The notes under the pieces were generated by a model that did no database searches, was not told the origin of the DNA, and saw only the letters and a program-made list of their open reading frames with translations. From positions 109,109 through 173,108 of the forward strand of contig LSRX01000829.1 of assembly GCA_001939145.1 (NCBI GenBank): a DNA stretch of 64,000 nt, given 5' to 3'. This stretch comes from Symbiodinium microadriaticum (Eukaryota; Sar; Dinophyceae; Suessiales; Symbiodiniaceae). This document shows, one piece after another, positions 47,531-59,100 of the stretch. The number at the start of each line of letters is the position of its first letter. Position 1 is the stretch's first letter. Both the position numbers and the translations under genes were made by a program.

Positions 47531-49684
47531 TCAGGCAGAGAGGGGCCTCTTCCTCTTCACCTTTTCATGCACCTCGCTCGCCGAGCTGAGATGCACACAA
47601 GGACGTCGGTGGAGGCGGTGCCAGCACCAAGCTGAAGTCACCTGGAGAAGCTTTTCATCCTGCTCCCCTCCTCCCGCTCCGCTACGCTGCGGAAGCTGTT
47701 GCCTGCTGGCTTCAGCTGGTTCACTGCAGGGAGATCTTGTGGAGGTGGTGGCCTGCATCGGAGTTGCACCCCACGGCCGCGCCACATGTTGCCAATTCAA
47801 GATGTGCATACATGCATGCCTACACACCTACCAGTACAATCCAGTACATGCATGCCGCCACTTAGGCGGTGATTTCGGTCTCGTGCACCTTTTACTTTCT
47901 TGTACGTTGCAAGAGTTGCAAGCATTAGGCCTGAAGGGCATGGCGCATTTCCGTGGGCTCCTAGCTTCAGCAGCTTAGCGCCGCACGGCCCCGAGCGCGG
48001 CTGCGGGAGGAGTGTGTGCAGGTGCTCAAGAGTGCAAGTCCCATCATCTATCGCAAGCTTCAAGCTATCGTAACCTCTGCAACGCGGATCCTTCATTTTG
48101 TCTCCGGCCGTCTTGAACGTGTGCCAGCGGAGGTTTGATTTTTCAGAGGACTCTGTACCGCAAGTGTATGCGAGCCTAGATCTGGGAGTCAGAAGCCCTC
48201 TGAAGCCTTTGCAAGATAGAGACCGAGCTACATTGTTTGTATTGGACTCGGCATGACCGCGCAGAGCTATGTACATCCCATCTGACGAGAGCTGCTGCAT
48301 CCGGGTGCTTCAGAGTTCCTGCGAAGTGCGCAGGTAGCAGCCCATGGCGACGGATCTCTCAGGCCTTGAAAGGAACTTTGGCGAAGGTTTCCCGGAAGGC
48401 CGTCCCGTTGGCATCCCTGATGAACGGATCCATGACGAGTCACGATAAGGAGGCGTTAAACAAGCCAAGCCGGCGCAGGAATGGCAAAGTGAATCTCCTT
48501 GTACAGATTCCTGGCAGGGGCATGTGGGCCCCGCAATGTGTGTTGCTTCGCACTACGCCCCACCCCTTTTTGGCAGTAAGCGAGTCTGCACCACCCAAGC
48601 CCCTCGTTCACGACGGCCCGGGCAAACAGATCACTGACATGCTGCGGATTGCATCCGAATGCGCCACCTCTGCAAAGAAACAGAGAACAATTCACGGCTC
48701 CGAGATCTCCGAGAGGCCCGGACACCCCCAGGCTCCGAGGATCAGGGTATCAAGCTCGGGCCTGGCAAGGAGTGATGGACTCCATATCACGAGTGCTACA
48801 CTGTTCCGCTGTCACTGAGAGGCCTTGCCATCCTCGGAACGAGGAAGATCGCACGGATGGTATTGGCCATGAGGTCCAAGTCGTACACCTCTTTGGCAAA
48901 ATTGATATTCGGTGCCTCAGCCGAGCAGCGGACCAGTTCTGAAGAGTCCCAATATGTCCCAATGCTGTAAGTTGTATAATTCCTATGACAATGAGGTTTG
49001 ACTGCTTGAAATCTGCTCGCTGCGCCCACCGCCAACCGCCATCCCAAGAGAATTTATTGCTCAGGCCGCCGCAGCTGCAGTCACCAAAGACACGCGTACC
49101 TTTCACTCCAGCCCGACCAACTCAATCTAATTTAGATGCTCCGGCAGCAGAGCCTGCTTCTCTCGTGGCAGGACTTCAAATCGACGCTCTTCGGACTCCC
49201 GCGCTACAACCTGATGATCTCTGAGGTGTTCCGTTTCGGCAGGCATATCAAAGGCCAAAGTCCAGGAATGCAGCCAAGTCTGACGTGAAAAGGACGTCCG
49301 AGTACCTCTCTGGCCGATCCTCGAGATCTGAGTTGGCAACCAGCTCTGCATTTTTTGCCCCAGTGTTTCAGTCAGATTCGTCTGAAGAAACGACGTCTTA
49401 CTCTGAACAGCGTCATGCAGAGTAATATGACGTCTTCCGGGCGTCCTTTGATCGGCATGTTGGAGGTCCGAAAGGATACAAGCCATCCTCAGGCCGCACG
49501 AGTGCGTAAGGCAGAAGCTTCTGGCACAAGTTTGCCACTTAGATTTGCAATACCGCACGAGCAAGGCAGGCATGCAACACAGGAAATTACGGTGGACCGA
49601 GGGAAACACCCGCTTGGCATTCAGTAGGGAAGTGTACAGATTGGGGAGGCGCCGGCAAAGATCCTCTTCCTGCAGTGGTGTCAC
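47531..49684 (-). CDS. Unidentified multi-exon minus-strand gene
   Basis: Consistent coding-like exons on the minus strand are listed here. 49127-49684 opens with a charged segment (TPLQEEDLCRRLPNLYTSLL) and ends RFEVLPREKQALLPEHLN then stop. About 48796-48960 contains NINFAKEVYDLDLMANTIRA. About 48590-48680 contains CNPQHVSDLFARAVVNEG. About 48350-48435 contains DPFIRDANGTAFRETFAKV. About 48010-48230 contains NLRWHTFKTAGDKMKDPRC and GYDSLKLAIDDGTCTLEHL. About 47531-47720 contains EVHEKVKRKRP. Several of these end close to GC/GT donors. I do not recognise the protein, and exon joints and start are not established. Confidence 0.42.
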
Positions 49685-49869
49685 TCAAAGAGTCAGAGAC
49701 GACGAGGGTACACGAGGCGAGCAATTCCACAAAAGATCCTTTATACGACTATGCACTATGTCTCATTCCGTCTTCTCCTTGTACCACTTGCGTGAAACTA
49801 CAAAGTACTGTAGCATTTCGAACTGTGTGTTGGACAAGCTACCCAAGATTTCGGCCTAGAGATTCAACC

Positions 49870-50194
49870 ATCTCTGTGGAAAACTCCGCCTCTCTCTCTC
49901 GCTACATGAATATACATATTATGTAGATCTCTCTCTCGCTCTCGCTCTTCTTCCACAAGGCTTGGGGGATGTTCAAAATCCCCTCGGCCACTTGGGCCCG
50001 GCAATTGTTTTGGGTCTTTGAAGGGATGTTCAGGGGCGGCGCATAGTCTTTGCTTCTTTCGCCAGGGATGCTCGCTCTCTCTCTCTCTCTCTCTCTACCA
50101 AGCCAGAGAGGCCGGGCGGTCCCCCCACGCCCTCGCGCGCGCGAGCGCGCACCTGCGGGTCCAGGCAGGTTTTGACTTCCGACAGGGGGGGTTG

Positions 50195-50225
<31 letters not shown>

Positions 50226-50443
50226 TTCCCCAGGGCGTGAGGGGTCTGTTAAACCCCCTTGTAGTCAGTCTCTTCTTCCTTCTTGCCCAGGGCATGAGAG
50301 GTAGATTGTCCCTGGGTTTTGGCCATAGGCCCGCCCCACCTCCCATTGCGTTATAGAGTGGCAGGCTTTGGGGTCCCACTGACTGCTGAAACTGAAAACA
50401 AAGGTTGAGGTCTCTCTNTTTTGACTTCCGACAGGGGGGGTTG

Positions 50444-50474
<31 letters not shown>

Positions 50475-51422
50475 TTCCCCAGGGCGTGAGGGGTCTGTTA
50501 AACCCCCCGGCCAGTTGGCCCCCCAATTGTTATTGGGGCTTTCGGAGGGTGTGAGAAGATGCTTTCAGTACTGAAGCAGTGCCTGTTTTGGGGGGAAGCA
50601 AGGATTACAGAAACTTTTGAACATGAGATGGGAATCCCCCGGCACTGATGCAGTTCGTGTTGGGACACCACGACGTCACTACGGGCTTTTGAAGAAGTGC
50701 TAAATGAACAGGAACTACTAAAATCTCCCGTATGGACGTCGTTCGACGGTAAGTTTCCCCCGGCATCGTTGAAACCCGATTGGACTAGGAAGACACTAGT
50801 ACCCTACGCAATTCTGCTTCCGCCCCGGAATCTGTACACGATCTCTGTTCCCCTTCTTGGTGTTGGGATGCAGGTCACACCAAAACAAGCTGAGGCCCAG
50901 ACCTGTACTGACGACAGATGGAGAAACAAGGGATAATTAACATGTGTCAGGACATGCTATTATGGGTCGGGGCCTTCCGGTAACGTGTTAACGGACCTTG
51001 GTGCTCTCGTTTTGTCCCCCGTTTTGCAAAACAAAGACACAGCACTATCTAATGAGCCTTAAGTTCTAGCATGCGTGATCCAGTTGAAGGGGGACATGGG
51101 CTTTCAAGCTTGTCTACAAAAGGCTTCAAGGTCCCCCTGTCGTCGCGACTTGCCAGTGCTTGCAAAGGCAGAACGAAAAACGGCTAGCGATAACACCTAG
51201 CTGAAACGAGAGAGAGGTCGGGATCTGCAGCTCCAGCACATCGCATGTGTTTGACAGTGTCGAAATAAGAACTCAGCCCCCTTGCCCTAGTCCTGTCCCC
51301 CGGTTTTGCAGAAACAACCACACAGCGCTACCTACCACGCCTAAAGGTCCCACATGCGTAAAACCAATTGATGGGAGACAGGGGGCTTCCAGGCTTGGTT
51401 TGGGAGGACCGTATGGTTCCCT

Positions 51423-51473
<51 letters not shown>

Positions 51474-51620
51474 GCAGGGCGTAGGGGTCGGTTGTCCCGA
51501 CCCTCAGGCCATAGGCCCGCCCCACCTCCCATTGCGTTATAGAGTGGCAGGCTTTGGGGTCCCACTGACTGCTGAAACTGAAAACAAAGGTTGAGGTCTC
51601 TCTCTCTCTCTCTGTCTCTG
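49870..51620. repeat. Complex repeat block: CT-microsatellite modules and diverged duplicates
   Basis: Copies of a module made of a (CT)n or (TTTC)n run, CAGGGCGTGAGGGGT and a short G/C hairpin start near 50060, 50195, 50444 and 51423. A stretch of about 97 bp, starting GGCCATAGGCCCGCCCCACC, is identical at 50321-50417 and 51507-51603. The sequence from 50170 to 50265 is nearly repeated at 50419-50508, either side of the N at 50418. A weaker direct repeat (TGTCCCCCGTTTTGCA type) pairs about 51013-51130 with 51293-51410. No coding sequence is supported here. Confidence 0.85.
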
Positions 51621-52010
51621 TGTCTGCACCATGTAATGTACATGTAGAAGCTGCTCTGCGGTTCGGCCTGTGCCAGCGCTCCGGTCTTGTAGCCACCGCC
51701 CACCTGACTCCCAGCTGCCTCTCTGCCAAAGCTGAATCACAGCTCCCTGGCCTGCTCCCCGTTTGCAAAGTTCAAAGCACAAACGTCTCGATGAGACCCA
51801 AAGTACAGCAGGGCCTCAAGTCGTGAACGGGGAGTGCAAGGCGTGCTTGGTTTTGAAGTCATGAGCCATGAGATGCTAGACAGTAGCTCGCTACAGTATA
51901 GGGCTCTTCCGACACTCGAAAAACCAGGCAACACCAGATCGGCACGTAGACAACAGGGATTCCAACGGAAACAACACTCCTCATAGACAGTAGGAAACGT
52001 TGCTTTTTAA
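51621..52010. other. No gene recognised
   Basis: Short frames on both strands, none supportable. Confidence 0.35.
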
Positions 52011-54100
52011 CGGATTAGGGTCTTTCTACATCATTGCAAGTCTCCAAGGCAGGGGCATCTGCCGTGGACCACTTCGAGAAAGTTACCTCGAAGCGACATG
52101 AACGACTGCACTCTTCGAGCCGTAGAATTGAATAGCGTGTCAGCGAACACAGTTTGCAATCCGTGTGACTTGTTCTAGTCCAAAGCAACCACCGGACAAA
52201 TCGTTGCTCTGCGCATGCTCGCAAAGTGTGGAGGGGGGTTGTTGATGATTGCTCTCGACCCAAGGAGTGCACGGCCACGGCCACGAGCCGTTTTGCTGCC
52301 CTTTGTCTGCCAATCTTCGTGCGGCATGTGCTCCGGCTCCGAATACTGGGACTTCATTCATGTAGCTCTTCCCGTGTTCCCTGAACTCCACTCACAAGCT
52401 CTCCTACACGAGGTGCTGGGCTACCTGCATTCGGTGCCTTCACCACAGGTATCACCTTCAGAAGCGCGAGCCAATCCGAACTTCCGAGGCTGTCCTGCTT
52501 CCGGCTGTGCCTGAGCCTTCATGACCTCCCTGAACGCGAAGTAGCGCGTGGTCGGTACAGCCCACGTGTTTCGCATCTTGTAGTTCAGCTCGGAGATCTG
52601 CAAGCGATCCGGACGAGCCGCTCAGTCCTGCCTCCACTCGGTAATCGTGCCTCCACCCTCAGCTTCCTGTCAGGGCATTTCTACACGTCGAGCGACTCGA
52701 GTGTTCTTGGAGCAAAGACAGCATTGAAGCTAAGTGTGCTGTGACCAGAAGCCCCACCTGTTTGGATCATTTCGCCTGCCGCCGCCCTTGCCATCGGCCC
52801 GAGCATCGAGCAGGACACCTTCAACCGGACCTGCACTTGGGAAGCTGTCTGCGTAGCTCTCAGAGCGAAGCTCCTGGTGCCCGCAGCCTGCATAGGCCGT
52901 GGCTGCCTGGGCTCACCGTCCCCGCCGTCCCCTCTCCTCTCTGAGCGATGCTCGGCGAGCCCTAAAGTGCTTTGGGCTCCGACAGCGATAGGAGCCGTCG
53001 GAGCCGTCGGAGCGACTGAAGGAGCATGAGCGGCACGTAGTACAGATGGCAGTAGTTCTAATGACTAGAAACACAGACGGTCGCAACTTGAGCTTGAGGG
53101 AGTCCTGCTTCGGAATGATGGCCAACCTTGCAAGCAGTTTCAGTAAGGCAGGTACAAGGTAGGCAGGTTCAAAGCACACGTCCGACAAGTCCCCAAGGCC
53201 AGGGCAGGCCGAGGTGCCGTCGCCACCTTCACTTCCGCCTCAAAAAACTCAAATCCCGAGTTTCTCAAAGTCTCCAAAGAGGCGGTCCAAAGCTTACGAG
53301 GCCATGGCCCGCGGAGCGAGGAAGCCTCAGGCCAGGCAGGACGAGGCAAAGCGCAGGCGTAGTCACGTCGTAGTCATGCCTGGACCTCTGCAATCGACAG
53401 CCTTTGTCCGAGATCGCGGCCGCCTTGGCGCCGCTGAGGGGAGACGTCACCTGCACAGACTCGAGTGCCCAGAGTCCCGCCCGGTCTCGTAGGATAGCCC
53501 GGCTTCCGGGACGGTAGACGAGGGCATCGGTGTGATACTCCTTGGGTCCGGTTCAAAGTTGTGACGCCCTTTCTTGCCTCTCTTCATCTCTCTTCCCCTC
53601 TATGCCTCCCTTCTTCCTATCCGGGCTTCGGCAGACTGCTTCCCTTCCGGCGGCTCGCAGACCGAGAAAGGCGAACCTCGGCTTCTCAAGGCTTCCACGA
53701 GCGGGGCTCTGGGCTCCTCTGGGCTTCTCTGGGGCTCTGGCCCATCCACCCTTTCGCTCCTCGCTGAGTCAAGAAGCTGAAGATAGCTAGCATATGCTGA
53801 ACAAACAATCATCGTGCGGTCCACCAAGCTCAGCGAGGATCTTTCATTGAGTGAGATGTGGCACAAACATTCGAGCCGAAGCTTGATGCTGCGGGTCAAA
53901 CGGCTCAAGGGTGCAGAAGCTCCGAACATAGTGGGTTCTGTTGCCACGGTGTCAACCCAGACTGGCTGTCTTGCAGACTGTACACTTTTACCTCTGAGGC
54001 TGAGCATGAGCTGGCTGACAAAGGCAGCCAGTTTGGTCCATAAATTAACGAATACGACATGAACCGTGAATCCATGTGTTATGGACTCACAGTTCATAGC
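52011..54100 (-). CDS. Candidate exons of an unidentified gene
   Basis: Coding-like minus-strand frames are as follows. 53600-53790 contains LLDSARSERVDGPEPQRSPE. 52681-52893 contains QTASQVQVRLKVSCSMLGPM. 52421-52603 contains QISELNYKMRNTWAVPTTRY and FAFREVMKAQAQPEAGQ. 52140-52391 contains GKSYMNEVPVFGAGAHAARR. Composition and strand agree with neighbouring genes, but no domain is recognised and no joints were built. Confidence 0.3.
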
Positions 54101-54392
54101 TTGGCCGTATATTTAGCAGTATTGTAGCAGCCGCAACAAGCTTTGCAACTAGTTCAAGAGCGAAGGCCAAGCTTAGCCTGCGAGAACGTTGCCTTTGCGT
54201 TCAAGCAGATCACTGGCATGCAGCGCTGCCTCGCAAAAACAAGCATGATCCAAATGCAGCCTGCGTGAGAACTGGAGTGGGCTAGGAAATCGTTGCCTTG
54301 GCTTTGAAGTGAGACCATCCCCCAGCAATATCTCCAGCACCTGTTTAGAAGTTTAGCTGACCCAGCTTCTTCCAAGCGCGACCGACTTTAAA

Positions 54393-55765
54393 TCATGAAA
54401 TCATGCACGCGAGACACCTCTTGGATTGCTTGGATCTCCGTCTTTCTCCTTCAGCAGATCGCCCTCGAGGTGTTGGGTAAAGTACGCGAGGCACGCAAGA
54501 GGGGCACACACCGGAAGAGGCCTCAGCCACCTCCCGCTGGCCCAAGTCGAGCCCTGTCGGCACTGACTGGCTCCTCACAACGTGAACTCTGCTTTCTGCT
54601 GTGCTGCCATGTAGAGGCCCTTGCCTTGTGGGTTTGAGATCTGGAGCGCCCTGATCAAGCACAACCGGCCGGTCAGGCCCGCTTCGCTTGCACGAAACAC
54701 GGCATGCCCGGGCATGGTGCCTTCTCGTTCGCTGGAGCTGGAGGAGTCCAAGACGGCCTGATATAGCGGTACCATGCGGGTATAGCTGATATAGCTCCAG
54801 TCTGTTGCTAGTTGGCTCTCACAGCGCCTGTGTGGATTAAACCAATCCTTCCAGCTCACATGCCTGGATTGACAACAGCTCGCCGTGACCGGCTCTGTCG
54901 GCAGGTGAAGCCCTGACAAGAACAGGTTCTCGACCCAGTCCCAGATTCTAGTGAAGATCACGTGGCCGAGAAAAGGATCAACATGAATGCCTGAATCCTG
55001 CGAAGTAGCGGACGTAGCGGCCATCTCGGGCCTCAGCACGTTGCAGCAAAACGAACACCAGAGGCGTCGCATGTTGCTGCCCTGCGAAGGTCGCAGGCCC
55101 CACGTAAAGCCCGCCCTACGGCGCCACACCGAGAGTCTGGCTGCTGGCTGAACTCCACTTTCGGCTTTTGGGCTGCGGCAAGATCTAACTCCGACTCCTC
55201 CAGACAACATGTAGAGGCACTTCCGACAGAACCGAGAGCATGCATCAACGCTGTGTCCTGATCCATGCGGAGGAGCCGTTGTGGATCCACTGTAGTCCCC
55301 GAGCTTACAGAGCATGGCGTCTTCCCCTCAAAGTCTTTGGCCTCTCGGCATCTCTCTGATGTCTCCGGGTGAATGTCACGCACATGGACGGTCGCGCCTC
55401 CCCAGGTCCGTCGAGCCTGCCATGCAGGCTTCAGGACTGAAGCTTGCAACGAAGTCAGCAACTGGGTGTGGCCACCCTGTCGATTCGGACTTTGACAGCG
55501 TCAGGAAGTCGCTTGTCCTGAGCTGCAAATCTTGGAGCCAGCGGAGAAGATGCCGAGGCAGCCGGGCGACATTCGGGGTGGAGTGAAGTACCTGGAAGGC
55601 AGCGCAGGCAGCGGCGGCAGTGGCGTTTGGGTGCCAGGGCAGCCGCTCAGGTTCCTCAGACCGAGCCATGGCATCAAGGCCACCCAAAGCAGTTCCCCAG
55701 CATGGAAACGAATCCAAAGAATCCAAGCCGTGCGCGACTGAATCGCCTGCGCCGAAACAGTTCAT
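54393..55765 (-). CDS. Unidentified gene starting at 55765
   Basis: A frame with ATG at 55765 (MNCFGAGDSVAHGLDSLDSF) encodes about 120 coding-like residues to about 55390, including PRHLLRWLQDLQLRTSDFL. A GC donor (GGGGAG|GCGCGA) precedes a second stretch (GATVHVRDIHPETSERCREA, about 55200-55390). Further coding-like sequence lies at 54800-55030 (FTRIWDWVENLFLSGLHLP, SWKDWFNPHRRCES) and 54393-54660. It starts 383 bases after the S28 peptidase stop, on the same strand. No family was recognised. Amphipathic segments are present but no clear membrane helix. Confidence 0.42.
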
Positions 55766-56147
55766 GAGTCACCAGTCAAAGACGGATCAATCTGGATTCT
55801 GCTGCGCTGAGGCTGTGAATACACTATGTACAGTGCGGGTGTCCGACATTTAACGTTTCCATCGGCCTCTGTCTTCGGCAGCACCTTGAGTGAGAGCTCC
55901 AAGGTGTCACTGGGCCTCCCAAGAACGCACCTGGCTTCTGCTGTTTGTATTCAATATATACCCTGCCTTCGTATTGCAGGCTCCTCAACCTTGCTCTCTG
56001 CCAACAGTGCCTGCACGTAGACTTTCAAAGGGGCACGCTCAATCTGGGCTCTTGACCGGTCTTGGTTTTGCTCAGCTCGCGTCGTTCAACCACGAGCGAA
56101 GACAACAGAGCTTTTCTGCAGGCGCTTGGCATCACACGAAGAAGCGC

Positions 56148-59100
56148 TTAGCTGAAGATGGACTCCTGCTGCTTGGAGTAAGCTTCATGGCACCATCTCC
56201 GAATCATCTGAGACTCAATGTGACGTGCAGCTGGTGCACATGGTGGATCGCGCCTGTCCGAAAACATGAGGTCCAAGTGATGTGCGCCCAAGTTCAACAC
56301 CAAGGCGATCTGAGATCCATCACTGCTTATGTTTTGAATGAACGGGCCATCGGGACCACCACCTTCTGGGTACACCCCCATGCCCGACCACGGGTCCAGG
56401 GCTCCGTTGCTCCAAACGATGTTCCGGTGCTGGGAAACATTCCGCCCTCCATAGTATGCTGTCAGCCAGCCACTCCAGGGGTCCGTCGTCACAGGCGCTC
56501 CTGTCATCACACATTCCCGCCCGCTTCCGTTTCTGACTTAAGTAGCTCGCGGCCCTTGGTCTATCCCCTGGCGCCTGCCTCCTGTGAGGTCTGACCGCCC
56601 TCTGACTTCAGTAGTTCTGCATTTCTGGCACCTAGTGTTGCGTCATTCTTGCAATCATTCAGCGGCTCCGGAGTTCTCAACGGTTCACACTATGTCACCA
56701 TGTGCTTAAGAAGCATAAAACTGTTGAAGCAGATTGTGAGAGTATGATGTCGAACCGGAGCTGTGAGATGTTCAAGCCCTGACCTCGGAGTCCCATGGCA
56801 TTGAAGTGCTCGGTACAGCTGGCCGGAACCAGCCTGCGTGGCCCAACCATGCTGGCAATCGTGAAGTTCCGGAAGGGCACGCTTGGTGGCCAGTATAAAT
56901 CCCTGCCCAAGCCTGGCGAGCGAGCGAATTCAACTTCAGCACATTATTACGTGCAGCACATCTGCAGCATCTCAATTTAAGACATGTTTTGCACTTATGT
57001 GCGTGCCTTGCGCAGAGATTTGAGAGAGGTCGTCGTTGCAAACGATGGCATCCCAGGAGAAGGTCTTGGGCAGGGATCCCGTGAAGTTGCAGGGAGGTTC
57101 AAAACCGGCGCAGCGCGACACCGGGCAGCTTGGGCAGCTCGGGCAAGGAGGGCACGCAGAGCAAGCGGCTGAAGGGGCTGTCGGAGCCCGGGCCCGTGGC
57201 AGTTTCAGGCCTTGCCTGGGAGTCTGTGAAGCTTCTTCCAGCCCCTCAGAGTTTACCTTCCAGCAGGACTGATCCCCAGAGGCATTGTACCAAACTCCGG
57301 CAGCATCTGTGACTGCAGCAGCCAATTCCAAAATGCCGGATGCTTTGAGTTCCTCCTTGCTTAGTTGGTCTCCGTTGCTCCACCATCGTGTCCAATCCAC
57401 TGTGACCTGTAAAGCTCCCATCCTTGCCGTGTAATTCACATCCGAACGCGATCCCTTCACATCGATCCCAAAGTCAGTGCTCAAGCCTTTGCACGCGACC
57501 CTCATCGGCCATGCTGGAAGTGCGGACCCGGACCCGACCGCATAAGTAATGTAGGACGATGGGTATGGATAGTTGCCCTCGGCCAGCAGGAAGAACGAAG
57601 CAGCCGCCCACGAAGTCAAACTTTCGATGCTTTGAAGCTCCGTGCAAGTGTTCAATCGCTCGCTTAGGAGTTCCAGAGCGACAGGAGACTGGAGGCCACG
57701 AAGCAGCGCCCAGGCTACTTGCAAATTCGCTAGACACTTCTCAGAGGATCCTCCTGCTGGGGATAGGCCCCGGCTGATTGCAACAGCTGGCCAATCGACG
57801 GTCTTTCGCGTGACGGTGGTAGATAGTTGCCAAATCGGTGCCGATGCCGCAATGGCACCGTCCACGACCTCAGGGGCCCAGGGCTTCCTAGCGCCGATAT
57901 GAACCCACCGGGTGGTGGCCCTACGTCGTTTCACAATGTCGAAAGTCGCTTCATGTGCCACATATTCATTCAGGGCTATCGCAGCATTTCTATCGATTCG
58001 CACACTGGGGTAATGCTCTCGAAATCCAATTCTTCAGATGTCCTCAACACAGCGCATCCCGACCATTCCCCATGTAGACGCTCGACTTCACGGACAAGCA
58101 CGCGAGACACTATATCATAGCAGTCATCGCATGTCCGAGCCAGCCATTCCCCAGGTAGACGCTCAACTTCACAAGTACCCGCGATAAACACACATCATCG
58201 GCGTCGTGTAAAATACGACAATGCACTAACCCCAAAGCTTCAAATCTGCAAAACACGACAATGTTATCTGATTATTGATCAATGCAAATCCTGCTGGAAG
58301 ATGACCTCTCGCACCAGACTGGAACTTCCTTCCGCAGTGTTCCTCGAATCCTGTGCTTGCTCGGGAGGCGGAGGCGCAGCTTTCACTGCAACGGCCGAGG
58401 CACTTGGCTTCGCCTTCCTCTTCTTTCCTCTAGCGTTGATGCATTTCCTGCAAGAGGTCGCCCGACCACTTGGACCTTGGACACTGAAGCTTTGGCTGCT
58501 TGGGGGAATCTCCGCGATGGCCGCTGCGACATCACCGAGAGCCACCTTTCCCGGCACCTGTTTCGAGTGTCGCACTCGCGTAGGAATAATGGGGATTTGC
58601 ACACCGCAACATCCGCAACCCCGCAGACTTGTCAGAGTCTGCTTCTTGCATGCTGGGCAAGCCATTTTCTCAGGCTTGCGCTGGAAGCCGGAAGGCCGAG
58701 ACAACAGCATCTGGCCTTCCTCGGTTTCGTAGTCCATCTCGCTCGTCGGCACCGTAGACTTGAACAGCATCTGGCCAAAGACTCACAAAAACGAGCATGA
58801 CATCACAGCAAATAACAACCAGCCATTCCGCAGGCCGGCGCTCGATTCCACAAGCACCCTGTCCCCATGCAGACGCTCGATCCTTCACAATTAGAAGCGA
58901 CTATTCGAAGTGCGGTTCCCGAGTGTGGATGCTCATCGTAGCGTATGTCAACCCAGCGATGCCGGAGGAAGCAACCACAAGTAGCAGACATAGAACGAAC
59001 ACACGAACACCCAGTGTGTGCAAGATGTTATCACAGTAGCGAATTATTTGGGTGACAATACGTTTGCGCTGTGTGACGAAGCGACTTTCGCCGGTGCGCA

